Source: Gemmatimonadales bacterium
GTDB taxonomy: Bacteria > Gemmatimonadota > Gemmatimonadetes > Gemmatimonadales > GWC2-71-9
NCBI GenBank assembly: GCA_025928955.1
Contig: JAICNA010000003.1
Location: forward strand, 1 to 34,879
Direction: 5' to 3'
Length of the DNA stretch: 34,879 nt
Each line of letters starts with the position of its first letter. Positions within the stretch are counted from its first letter, which is position 1. The notes under the pieces were generated by a model. It was not told the DNA's origin, did not search any database, and was given only the letters and a program-made list of their open reading frames with translations. Below are positions 1-9,600 of the stretch, in pieces. The position numbers and the translations under genes were made by a program.

Positions 1-1
1 G

Positions 2-37
2 CTCAACGTGGCCCGGGCAGTCGGCGCCATCCCCTGA
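2..37 (+). CDS. 3' end of a CDS truncated by the window edge (…LNVARAVGAIP*)
   Basis: Open frame from the window start to TGA at 35-37, followed by a strong hairpin; family cannot be assigned from 11 residues. Confidence 0.35.
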   Translation, partial: LNVARAVGAIP

Positions 38-66
38 ACTTCGAGCGAACCGGGAAGCAGTTCGGC

Positions 67-90
67 CGCCGCCACCATTCGGTGGCGGCG
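67..90 (+). terminator. Terminator-like hairpin
   Basis: Perfect 10-bp stem CGCCGCCACC-ATTC-GGTGGCGGCG, followed by ACCCTTTCGTT (weak T-tract), just after the stop at 35-37. Confidence 0.5.
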
Positions 91-171
91 ACCCTTTCGT
101 TGCCGAGCGAAGCTCGCGATCAGCGTGATGTCGGCCACGGTCCCACCCACGCAGACCCGCTACCGTGACCG

Positions 172-789
172 ATGGCCCAGCCGTCGCGACACCAGGTCTT
201 TCTGCTCTCGCCCGCGCATTGCGGCGGCAAGCGCGCTCAGCTCCTCATGAACGAGAGGGCGAGCTTTCCGCTCGCGGAGCGCCTTCGCTCCCCGGAAGGC
301 CTCCCACTCGGCGAAGCATTCAGTTTCCTGAGCGGCCTCTATTTCCGTGGGAAGCTCGCGTACGCGGCTCGCTTCGGTACGCCGCACCAGGGACGGCCCG
401 GCGCCCTCGTGATCACGGCGAACCGCGGACTGGTGCCCGCCGGCACGGCGATCGACCTTGCCGAGCTGCGCGAATTCGGGAGCGTGGACATCCGTGCGGA
501 CGACGAACGGTATCGCGAGCCGCTCGTCCGCGATGCGACCACCCTCGCCGAGGATCCGGATACCGCCGTCGTGCTCCTGGGGAGCGTGGCGACGGGAAAG
601 TATGTGGACGTGCTGCTCGACATCTTCGGCGAGCGGCTGCTCTTCCCCGTGCAGTTCGTGGGGCGGGGAGACATGAGTCGCGGAGCGCTCATGCTCCGTG
701 CCGCGCGTGAAGGCACGGAGCTCGACTATCAGCCGGTGGCCGGCGCAGTGCGCCGCGGCCCCCGCGCGGCACGGATCGGAGAACGCTGA
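172..789 (+). CDS. Uncharacterised protein, first gene of the NHEJ operon
   Basis: 205-aa ORF; stop TGA 787-789 overlaps the ATG of the next gene at 789 (TGATG). Confidence 0.75.
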   Translation: MAQPSRHQVFLLSPAHCGGKRAQLLMNERASFPLAERLRSPEGLPLGEAFSFLSGLYFRGKLAYAARFGTPHQGRPGALVITANRGLVPAGTAIDLAELREFGSVDIRADDERYREPLVRDATTLAEDPDTAVVLLGSVATGKYVDVLLDIFGERLLFPVQFVGRGDMSRGALMLRAAREGTELDYQPVAGAVRRGPRAARIGER

Positions 790-1805
790 TGCCGGCGAAG
801 AAGCGGACGAGCAGCGCCGGGGCATCGGCGCGGCCGGTCAAGAAGGCGGCGCCCCGCCGGCCGGCGCGCGCCGGCGCGGTGCCCCACATCGAGATCCCCC
901 GCGATGCCAGGGACGTGACGCTCAGCATCGGCGGCAAGGAGCTCGACCTCACCAATCTCGACAAGGTCTTCTGGCCGGAGGAGGGATACACGAAGCGTGA
1001 TCTCCTCCAGTATTACGCCGACGTGGCGCACGTGATCCTCCCGCACCTGCGCGACCGGGCGATCACGATGAAGCGGTACCCGCACGGCATAACCGGCGAA
1101 TTCTTCTTCATGAAGCGGGCACCGGAGCACCGCCCCACCTGGATCGAGACCTGCTCGATCATGCACAAGTCGAAAAGCCTGATCGCGTTTCCGCTCGCGC
1201 AGGACGTTCCGTCGCTGCTCTGGCTCATCAACCTCGGCTGCATCGATCTCAACCAGTGGTACGGCACCTGCGATGACCCCGATCGCCCGTACTACCTGCA
1301 TTTCGATCTCGACCCGGGCGAGGGTGCCGGACTCGGCAAGGTGCTGGAGACCGCCTGCATCGTGCGCACCGCGCTCGAAGAGTACGGCATGACGCCGCTC
1401 GTCAAGACCAGCGGATCGAGCGGGGTCCATGTGTACGTGCCGATCGTGCGGGGTCCGCTGCAGAAGGCGGTGTGGACCTTCGCCAAGGCGCTGGCGAAGC
1501 GGCTCGAGCGGAAGCATCCTGACGTCATCACGGCCGAGTATCGCATCGCGGATCGTCCGCATGGGCGGGTGCTCGTCGATTACAACCAGAACGCGTGGGG
1601 CCGGACGCTCGCGTCGGTCTATTCGGTGCGCCCGAAGCCGCGCGCACCCGTGTCGACGCCCGTCACCTGGGAGGAAGTCGAACGGGGGTTCCGGATGGAG
1701 GATTTCACCATCGAGACGGTCCCGGCGCGCGTGCGGGAGCTGGGCGATCTCTGGCAGCCGCTCCTCGAGCCAAGAGGGCGCTTTCCCCTCGCGAAGCTGC
1801 TGTGA
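789..1805 (+). CDS. LigD-type DNA polymerase/primase domain protein (NHEJ)
   Basis: 338 aa; LTNLDKVFWPEEGYTKRDLLQYY, HFDLDPG, KTSGSSGVHVYVPI, VDYNQNAWGRTLASVYSVRP are hallmarks of the LigD polymerase domain. Confidence 0.95.
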   Translation: MPAKKRTSSAGASARPVKKAAPRRPARAGAVPHIEIPRDARDVTLSIGGKELDLTNLDKVFWPEEGYTKRDLLQYYADVAHVILPHLRDRAITMKRYPHGITGEFFFMKRAPEHRPTWIETCSIMHKSKSLIAFPLAQDVPSLLWLINLGCIDLNQWYGTCDDPDRPYYLHFDLDPGEGAGLGKVLETACIVRTALEEYGMTPLVKTSGSSGVHVYVPIVRGPLQKAVWTFAKALAKRLERKHPDVITAEYRIADRPHGRVLVDYNQNAWGRTLASVYSVRPKPRAPVSTPVTWEEVERGFRMEDFTIETVPARVRELGDLWQPLLEPRGRFPLAKLL

Positions 1806-2806
1806 GCCTTCCGCTGCCGTTCCCGTATCCGCCGATGGAGGCGGAATCGGTCCAGGAGCTGCCCCAGGGAAAGGAATGGCAGTTCGAGCCCAAGTGGGAC
1901 GGCTTCCGCTGCCTGATCTTCCGCGATGGAGACAAGGTTCGCGTCCAGTCGAAGGCCGGAAAGCCGCTGGACCGCTACTTCCCCGACGTCGTGGAAGCCG
2001 CGCTCGCCGTCGGCGCGCGGCGCTTCGTCGTGGACGGCGAGATCGTGATACCGGTCGACGGCCGGCTGTCGTTCGACGACCTCCTTCAGCGTATCCACCC
2101 GGCCGCCAGTCGCGTGACGAAGCTGGCCGCAAGCCATCCCGCGCGGATTCACGTCTTCGATCTCCTCGTGGACGAGCGCGGCACCTCGCTCGTCGGGAAG
2201 CCCATGGCCGAGCGCAGGGAACGGCTGGAGGCGTTCGCCGATCGACACTTCCCGTCGCGCGCAGCGATGCAGCTCTCGCGCGTCACCCGAAGCCGGCCCA
2301 CCGCCTTGCGCTGGCTCGCGGGTGGCGGCAAGGGCGACCTCGACGGCGTGATCGCCAAGCGCATCGACCTGCCATACCGCTCGGGCGAGCGCGACGGGAT
2401 GGTCAAGGTCAAGCGCCTGCGCACGGCCGACTGCGTGGTCGGCGGGTTCCGCTATGCGTCGCGCGGAAAGGTGGTCGGCTCGCTCCTCCTCGGTCTCTAC
2501 GATGACGCTGGCCTGCTGCACCATGTCGGCTTCTGCTCGAGCCTGGCCGAGAAGGAGCGTCGAGGACTGACGGAGAAGCTGGAGAAGCTCATTGCCCCGC
2601 CCGGCTTCACCGGGAAGGCGCCGGGCGGCCCGAGCCGCTGGAGCACCGAACGGTCGGCGGAATGGGAGCCGCTTCGCCCGGCGCTCGTGGTGGAAGTGGG
2701 CTACGACCACGTGAGCGGCGGCCGCTTCCGACACGGAACGCGCTTCCTGAGGTGGCGCCCTGACAAGGCGCCGGGACAGTGCGGAATGGAGCAGCTGGCC
2801 GGCTAG
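1802..2806 (+). CDS. ATP-dependent DNA ligase (LigD ligase-domain type)
   Basis: GTG start 1802 overlaps previous stop (GTGA); FEPKWDGFRCLIFRDG ligase motif I (KxDG variant KWDGFR), VDGEIV, DGVIAKR, MVKVK motifs. Confidence 0.93.
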   Translation: MSLPLPFPYPPMEAESVQELPQGKEWQFEPKWDGFRCLIFRDGDKVRVQSKAGKPLDRYFPDVVEAALAVGARRFVVDGEIVIPVDGRLSFDDLLQRIHPAASRVTKLAASHPARIHVFDLLVDERGTSLVGKPMAERRERLEAFADRHFPSRAAMQLSRVTRSRPTALRWLAGGGKGDLDGVIAKRIDLPYRSGERDGMVKVKRLRTADCVVGGFRYASRGKVVGSLLLGLYDDAGLLHHVGFCSSLAEKERRGLTEKLEKLIAPPGFTGKAPGGPSRWSTERSAEWEPLRPALVVEVGYDHVSGGRFRHGTRFLRWRPDKAPGQCGMEQLAG

Positions 2807-3207
2807 GCGGGCGCGGCCTGCATCGCTTCGCGGATGGCGGACGAGAGCGCGGAGGGAAGGAACGGCTTCCTGATGAACGGCCGTTCCGGAAGCAGGTTGT
2901 GCCCTGCGAGCGTCGTGGTCGGATAGGCCGACATGCAGAGCACGGGCTGCAGCGGCCGCTCTTCATTGAGAATCCGGGACAGCTCGAGCCCGTCCATCAC
3001 CGGCATCACGACATCGGTGAGCACGAGCGCAAAGGGCGCCTCGCGCTGCCGGATGAGCCTGAGGGCCTCTCGGCCGTCGCCCGCCTCCGCCACCTCGAAA
3101 CCGAGCCCCCGGATCATGCGGCACGCGGCGCGCCGCACGGTGAGCTCGTCCTCCACGACGAGGATCGTCGGTGGCGGAGGTGCGGGAGGGGAAAGCTCGT
3201 CGGACAT
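2803..3207 (-). CDS. Single-domain response regulator (CheY-like receiver)
   Basis: TILVVEDELTVRRAACRMIRGLGFEVAEAGDGREAL…LVLTDVVMPVMDGLEL; phospho-acceptor Asp context. Confidence 0.92.
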   Translation of the reverse strand: MSDELSPPAPPPPTILVVEDELTVRRAACRMIRGLGFEVAEAGDGREALRLIRQREAPFALVLTDVVMPVMDGLELSRILNEERPLQPVLCMSAYPTTTLAGHNLLPERPFIRKPFLPSALSSAIREAMQAAPA

Positions 3208-3213
3208 CTTCGG

Positions 3214-3750
3214 CTATTCCTGCACCTCGACGTGGTGGTCCATGCGCTGGAATGCGAGGAACTCGTGGACCGCTTTCACTGCGTCGGGATCGCGCGTGGT
3301 GATCCGCACCTCGCCTCCACCGGGCAGCGGGCGGAACTCGTAACGGATCCGGTCCCGCCGCGCCGCCATCGTGCGCACCCCGGGCACCTCGCGATCGTGC
3401 ACGAAGCCCGGCGTCTCGAAGTTGCCTGCCGCGAACGCCCGGGCGATCTGCTGCAGATGCTCCCGGATGGTGCGGACGCCGGCGGTGTCGGCGGGATCGC
3501 GCTGCAACTCGATCCGACCGCCGTCGGCAAGGTCATCGAACTGGTGCTCGGAGGTGTACTGATCCACCCCCATGGCGATCCGGCCGCGCGCCTGGACCGC
3601 GGCGAACGCGCTGTCTCCGCGGCTCGAATCGGCGGCCGGCTGCGCGCCATGCGACGGATGGTGCGCGTGGGTCTGTGCCTCCGCGCGGGCGGGGGCGAGG
3701 AGCAGCACCGAGGCAAGAACGGGCGCGAGCGCTGGTCGGGGTGACATCAT
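3214..3750 (-). CDS. Conserved hypothetical secreted protein
   Basis: 178 aa with N-terminal signal peptide (ALAPVLASVLLLAPARAEAQ); 6 bp upstream of the response regulator on the same strand. Confidence 0.7.
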   Translation of the reverse strand: MMSPRPALAPVLASVLLLAPARAEAQTHAHHPSHGAQPAADSSRGDSAFAAVQARGRIAMGVDQYTSEHQFDDLADGGRIELQRDPADTAGVRTIREHLQQIARAFAAGNFETPGFVHDREVPGVRTMAARRDRIRYEFRPLPGGGEVRITTRDPDAVKAVHEFLAFQRMDHHVEVQE

Positions 3751-3754
3751 GCGG

Positions 3755-4267
3755 CTAGCGGATCGTCACGTACCGCTCGAGCCGAGCCACCTCGGTCGAG
3801 TCCACATACTTGCCGATTTCACGGCGGAACTGCTCGATCGACGTATACGGGCGGTACTCCTCGAATTCGTGACGCATGCGGGGCCCGACGCCCGGAATGA
3901 GCTCGATCTCCGCTGGTGAGGCGGCGTTGAGATCGATCGGCTTCCAGAGACGGGTATAGATCGAGTCGCGCCGGGTGTCATCGAGCGAGCGCGCGAGCAC
4001 CGCGTCGACAGCCCGCATGTCGGCGTACGGCCGTCCCGCCACGAGAGCCGCGGCCGCCGCGCTGTCCAGCCCTGCAGCGACGAGGTCCGCGTGCGAAGCG
4101 GCATCGGGATCGAGCATTCCGCTCACCGAGGCGGTGGCGGTGGGCGCAGCGGGCGGGGCGGCCGGCATCGTGTCGGTTCCGGCTGCGGCGCGATCGTCGG
4201 CATCTCCTGCGCATGCCGCACCGAACGCGATCATGGCTGCGAACATCAGGCTGTGACGCTGGAGCAT
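3755..4267 (-). CDS. Helix-hairpin-helix domain (ComEA-like) exported protein
   Basis: Likely start MLQRHSLMFAAMIAFGAACAGD at 4267 with upstream AGAGGAGA; PIDLNAASPAEIELIPGVGPRMRHEFEEYRPYTSIEQF is an HhH signature. Confidence 0.85.
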   Translation of the reverse strand: MLQRHSLMFAAMIAFGAACAGDADDRAAAGTDTMPAAPPAAPTATASVSGMLDPDAASHADLVAAGLDSAAAAALVAGRPYADMRAVDAVLARSLDDTRRDSIYTRLWKPIDLNAASPAEIELIPGVGPRMRHEFEEYRPYTSIEQFRREIGKYVDSTEVARLERYVTIR

Positions 4268-4322
4268 CTGCTTCTCCTCTGACGATGAATTGATTTCCAC
4301 GCCCGCAAGATACCCGCCCGGC

Positions 4323-4898
4323 TCACCTCGCGGAGACCGCCGCCCGGATTCGCGCAAGCTGGTTCCGGTGCACGAGGTCATGCCCGGCGTAGAGCTTCAT
4401 CATGTGTTCCAGGCTCTCCTCACCGCGCTCGGCGTGAAGCCCCACTCGCTTCCGGTCCGCCGGGGAGGCGCGCTCGAACAGCTCGACGTTCGCTTCCCGA
4501 AGCATCGCGAACCGCCGGAGCGCCCGCTCGGCCACCTTGCGTGCGTCGCCAGCAGGTGGATGGAGCCGCCGGACCCATGCGTCCTGGTCATACCCCGGCA
4601 GCGCCGGGCGATCCTGCGTCAGCACCATCCTGAAGCGGAACGAGCCGACGAGCTCGGAATCGGTCAGATGATCGACCACCTCGCCGATCGACCACTTGCC
4701 GGGGGCCTCGGGCCGGGCGAGCTCGACGGCGCTCAGTCCGTCGATCGCAGCGCGGAGTGCCTCGGGCATCTCCCGCAGGACCGCGAGCGCGTCACGATCG
4801 CCGAGGAGATCGAGGAGGGCGGCGCTGTAGGCCTGCGCGTCCTCGAGTGCGGTAGAAGCGGGATTGCCGAAACGGGACATGGCGCGCTGCTGCTCCAC
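4323..4898 (-). CDS. DinB family protein
   Basis: GKWSIGEVVDHLTDSELVGSFRFR … HDLVHRNQLARIR, the His-motif layout of the DinB superfamily; start may be the internal Met (4880). Confidence 0.85.
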   Translation of the reverse strand: MEQQRAMSRFGNPASTALEDAQAYSAALLDLLGDRDALAVLREMPEALRAAIDGLSAVELARPEAPGKWSIGEVVDHLTDSELVGSFRFRMVLTQDRPALPGYDQDAWVRRLHPPAGDARKVAERALRRFAMLREANVELFERASPADRKRVGLHAERGEESLEHMMKLYAGHDLVHRNQLARIRAAVSAR

Positions 4899-5375
4899 TC
4901 AGGTTGAAGGCCGTGCGGGAATTACCGTGTGATAGATAGTGAGCGCCTCACCATCGTACTCGAGATCCTCGACCCGGCGCCAGCCGAGCCGCTCGAAGAG
5001 GGAACGGGCGGTACTCGTACCGGCATGAAGCTCGGCGAGCCCGATCTCCCCGGCGGTTCGTTCCGCCGCCCGCACGAGCGCCGTCCCGCGGCCCTGCCCG
5101 CGGGCGTCCGGCGCGACATACAGCGCGGCGAGCCAGGGTCCGAGGGCCGGGCGGCTCCGGACCGAGTCGTGCAGGAGCGCCACGGTCCCCACGAGCCGAC
5201 CGCCCTCGTAGCCGACGAGCGCGAGCGGAAGCGCATCCTTCCGCAGGCACTCGCGAAAGCGCGCCGCGATCGCCTCATGTCCCGTCTCGGCGGCATAAGC
5301 CGGCCATTCCTCGGCGAACGCGACGACCAGCCCCGCGATCGCATCAGGACGGTCGGCCAGGTAGCTGATCTCCAT
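4899..5375 (-). CDS. GNAT family N-acetyltransferase
   Basis: Start MEISYLADRPDAI at 5375; LAALYVAPDARGQGRGTALVRAAE (acetyl-CoA binding motif A), LFERLGWRRVE. Confidence 0.9.
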   Translation of the reverse strand: MEISYLADRPDAIAGLVVAFAEEWPAYAAETGHEAIAARFRECLRKDALPLALVGYEGGRLVGTVALLHDSVRSRPALGPWLAALYVAPDARGQGRGTALVRAAERTAGEIGLAELHAGTSTARSLFERLGWRRVEDLEYDGEALTIYHTVIPARPST

Positions 5376-5541
5376 CGGGCCCGACTCCAGGATGCGTCGA
5401 TGGCGGGTCGCCTTCGTCCCGGCCCCCAAGGTGCGCCACCCCCCGAGTCGCCGCGCGCGGTGACCTGCGCCGCATGGCCAGCGCCGGCTCGAGTATACGT
5501 TACGACAGGATCCCACGGAGTGACAGGAGGCAAGACCCCCG

Positions 5542-6504
5542 GTGTCCGATTCGATTCGCGACCTCATCTTCGGCCGCCCGCTCTTCGACGTGGTCGAGCC
5601 GAGGCGCACGTTCCAGGACGTCATCCTGCCGCCGTCGACGCTCGACGCGATCCGGCAGGCGCTCGCGCTGATCCGCAAGCAGAGCCTCATCTTCGACCGG
5701 TGGGGCCTGGCGGAGCGCCACGGGGGAACCGCCGGCCTCGCGCTTCATTTCGCGGGGCCGCCCGGGACCGGAAAGACGATTGCGGCCGAGGCGATCGCGG
5801 CCACCCTGGGCCGGAAGCTGCTGGTCGTGCGGTACGCGGAGCTCGAGTCGCGGTGGGTGGGACAGACCTCGAAACACGTCGCCTCGGTCTTCCGTGATGC
5901 GGCCAAGTCGGATGCGGTGCTCTTCTTCGACGAGGCGGACGCGATCGCGAGCCGGCGCTTCACGTCGCTGAGCCACGGGTATGAGCGCGAGGCCAACGCC
6001 ACGGTGAACGTCCTCCTCAATGAGGTCGAGCGGTTTCCCGGGGTGGTCATCTTCGCGACGAACCTCGCGGCCAACCTCGATCCCGCCTTCGAGCGCCGGA
6101 TCCGCACGCACATCCGCTTCGATCTTCCGGGTCTCGAGGAGCGCCAGAAGATCTGGCGCGCGCAGCTGCACGCCACGAAGACCCCGCTCGCGTCCGACGT
6201 GAGCTTCCAGGAGCTCGCGGAGCGGTACCCACGGAGCGGCGGCGACATCAAGAACGCCGTGCTGAAGGCCGCCCAGCTCGCCACCTTCGAGCCGGGACCC
6301 GATCCGGAGAAGCGGATCCATCAGCGCCACTTCGTCCAGGGCATGGAGGAAGTGATGGCGGCGCAGAGCGTCATGTCCCAGTCGCTCTACGAGGCGCGCG
6401 ATGCGGCGGCACTCCCCACGCCGCGCGAGCGCCAGCTGCTCCTGATCGCCGGCAGCGCGCTGCTCGTGGCGATCGCGGCGCTTCTCACGGCCATCCTGAC
6501 GTAA
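5542..6504 (+). CDS. AAA+ ATPase with C-terminal transmembrane tail
   Basis: GTG start with AGGAGG at 5525-5530; Walker A GPPGTGKT, Walker B AVLFFDEADAI, sensor ATNLAANLDPAFERRI; C-term LLLIAGSALLVAIAALLTAILT. Confidence 0.92.
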   Translation: MSDSIRDLIFGRPLFDVVEPRRTFQDVILPPSTLDAIRQALALIRKQSLIFDRWGLAERHGGTAGLALHFAGPPGTGKTIAAEAIAATLGRKLLVVRYAELESRWVGQTSKHVASVFRDAAKSDAVLFFDEADAIASRRFTSLSHGYEREANATVNVLLNEVERFPGVVIFATNLAANLDPAFERRIRTHIRFDLPGLEERQKIWRAQLHATKTPLASDVSFQELAERYPRSGGDIKNAVLKAAQLATFEPGPDPEKRIHQRHFVQGMEEVMAAQSVMSQSLYEARDAAALPTPRERQLLLIAGSALLVAIAALLTAILT

Positions 6505-6681
6505 CGGCCGCCCGCGGCCCTTCCCCCGCCTCCAAAGGGGGTCCTATGTTCCCGTGAGCGACGCATCAGCGCGCACGCGGCTCCGCCACGACACGCCACC
6601 GAGGGCATCGCCATCCCCACCTTCGAACTTCCCCGCTCCGTATCGCGACTCCTTCGCCGCCGGGCGGACCCGCACGAGACG

Positions 6682-9600
6682 GTGCTGGCCGGCCCGATTC
6701 GCGGTGACCTCCTCGGCGCCGAGCGCCTGGCCGAGCGGGCGCAGGCCCTCGCCAAGTCGCAACGGCTCGCCAGAGGGGGGCGCCGGAAGACCCCGCTGCT
6801 CGCGCGGCTGGACAGTACGCGGAGCATTCTCGCCGGCGCCCATCGCCGACTGCTCGATGCGGCGGACAGCGGCCGCGAAGTGGGACCGGCGGGCGACTGG
6901 CTGCTCGACAACTACTACGTCGTCCAGGAGCACATCGGCGAGGTGCGGGAAAGCCTCCCGAGCGGCTATTACCGCGAGCTTCCGGAACTGGCCACCGGAT
7001 CGCTCGCGGGATATCCGCGGGTGTACGAGCTGGCGATCACGCTGATCTCGCATACCGAAGGGCGAATCGACCTCCAGAACACATCGAGCTTCGTGGGCGC
7101 CTTCCAGCAGTCGGCGACGCTCACCATCGGCGAGCTCTGGGCGATTCCGGCGATGCTCCGCCTCGGCCTGATCGAGAACGTGCGGCGCATGGCGCTCCGG
7201 ACGGTCCAGCGGCTCGACAGCCTCGAAGCTGCGGATGCCGCGGCGGCCGGGATCCTGGCCGCCCAGGCCGACGAGCCGGCGCTCGAAGCCGCCTTGCAGG
7301 ACTTCATCTCGAGACGCCCGCCGCTCGACGCGATCTTCGTCTCGCGATTCCTGCATCAGCTTCGGTCCGAAGGCGGTGCACACCCGACGCTCCGCCGCCT
7401 CGAGCAGTGGGTGACCGAGGAGGCGTTCGGCGCTGAGGAAGCGACGTCCCGCTCGACGCAGCGGCTCGCCCTCACGCAGATCGCCATGGCGAACAGCATC
7501 TCCAGCCTCCGCGCCGTCGGACGGATGGACTGGAAGACGTTCGTCGAAGCGCAGAGCCGGATCGAGCACATCCTGCGCGCCGATCCCTCCGGGGATTACG
7601 CGCGCATGACATTCGCCACCCGCGACCGGTACCGGCACGTCGTCGAGAACATGGCGCGGCGGACTCGCAAGCCGGAGACCGCGGTGGCGGAGCTCGCCAT
7701 CGAGTGCGCGCGCCACGGCGCCGCCCTTCATCCCGGCGCCGCCCGCTACGCCCACGTCGGCTACTACCTCGTGGACGACGGGGTTGCCGAGCTCGAGCGG
7801 CTGACCGGCTACCGGCCCCATATCCGCGAGGGCCTGTACCGCTGGGTGCATCGTCACCCGGACGTGGTCTTCGTGGGCGGAGTCGCCGCCGCGACCGCGG
7901 CGGCGCTGGCCGCCCTCCTCTGGCTCGGCGGAGCGGGGGTGCGCACCGAGTGGCTCGCCGCGCTGCTCCTGGCGTTCATCCCCGCGAACGACATCGCCGT
8001 CAACGTGGTGAACCAGCTCGTCACGGCGCTGCTGCCGCCACGGCTCCTTCCGAAGCTCGACCTCCGGGAGCACGGAATTCCCCCCGAGTTCCGGACCGCG
8101 GTCGTGATCCCGACGCTCTTCGCGAGCCTGGAGGCGGTCGAGGAATCGCTCGAGAACCTCGAAGTGCAGTTCCTGGCCAACCGGGAAGCGCACCTGCATT
8201 TCGCGCTGCTCAGCGACTTCACCGATGCACCGACGGAGACACGCCGGGGGGACGAAGCGATCGTCGCCGCCGCGGCCGACGGCATCCGCGAGCTCAACCG
8301 CCGGTATGCCGCCGCGACCGGCGACGCCTTCTATCTCTTTCATCGCCCGCGGCGCTGGAACCCGCAGGAAGGCGTCTGGATGGGATGGGAGCGGAAGCGG
8401 GGGAAGCTCGCGGAGTTCAACCGCTTCGTGCTCGGTGAGGAAGGGAGCGGGTTCTCGACGATCGTCGGCGACGTCACGCCGCTCCGGAGCGTCCGGTACG
8501 TCATCACCCTCGATTCCGACACGGTGCTCCCGCCCGAGGCGGCTGCGCTGCTCGTCGGCGCGCTCGCGCATCCGCTCAACCGGGCCGAGTACGACCCCGC
8601 GCGCGGGCGCGTGGTTCGCGGCTACGGGATCCTGCAGCCCCGCGTCGGCGTGTCGCTGCCGAGTGCGCACCGTTCGCTCTTCGCCTCGATCCATTCGGGG
8701 CATCCCGGCGTCGATCCATACACCACCGCGGTATCGGACGTATACCAGGACCTGTACGGCGAAGGGAGCTTCGCCGGGAAGGGCGTCTACGACGTCGCCG
8801 CATTCGAGCAGGCCACGGGTGGCCGCTTCCCCGAGAACGCGCTCCTCTCGCACGACCTGATCGAAGGGAACTACGCGCGGGCCGGCCTCGCCACGGATGT
8901 GATCGTCTACGATGATTACCCCGCCCGATACCTCACCTATACCCGGCGCAAGCATCGCTGGACGCGCGGCGACTGGCAGCTGCTTCCCTGGCTCCGCCGC
9001 CGCGTGCCCGCGGCCGGGGGCCGCGAGCCCAACCGGCTCTCGCTGCTCTCGCGATGGAAGATCGTGGACAACCTGCGCCGGAGTGTCGTGGAAATCGCGC
9101 AGCTCACGTTCCTCCTCGCCGGCTGGCTGTTCATGCCGGTGACGCCGATCCGGTGGACGCTCGTCGGGCTCGGCGCGATCGCGGCTCCGTGGGTCGTGTC
9201 GCTGCTCCTCGCGATCGTGCGCCCGCCGTTCGACAAGTCGTGGCGCGCGTATTACGGAGCGGTGGCGCGCGACGCCGCGACGAGCGCCAAGCAGTTCGCG
9301 CTCGCCGTGGTCTACCTGCCGCATCAGGCGTGGAACTCGGCCGACGCGATCGTCCGCGCGCTGTGGCGCATGGCGGTATCCCGGAAGCACCTCCTCGAAT
9401 GGCAGACCGCGGTGCAGACCGAGCGGTCGACCGAGGATTCCGCGAGCGTGGTGTGGCGCGCCATGTGGCCCGCCGCGCTCGTCGCGGCGCTGGTGCTCGC
9501 GATCATCCTCTGGCGCGCAGCGCCCGGCAGCTCGCATCCGGCCCCGCTCTGGCAGCTGGGTGTCGGGCTCCTCACGCTCGTCATCGCCTGGGCCGTGTCC

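Noticed and set aside
729-2732. Long minus-strand ORFs (467 aa, 371 aa) and + frame-shifted ORF 1429-2505 across the LigD genes
   Set aside because: Overlap well-supported polymerase and ligase genes and lack family motifs
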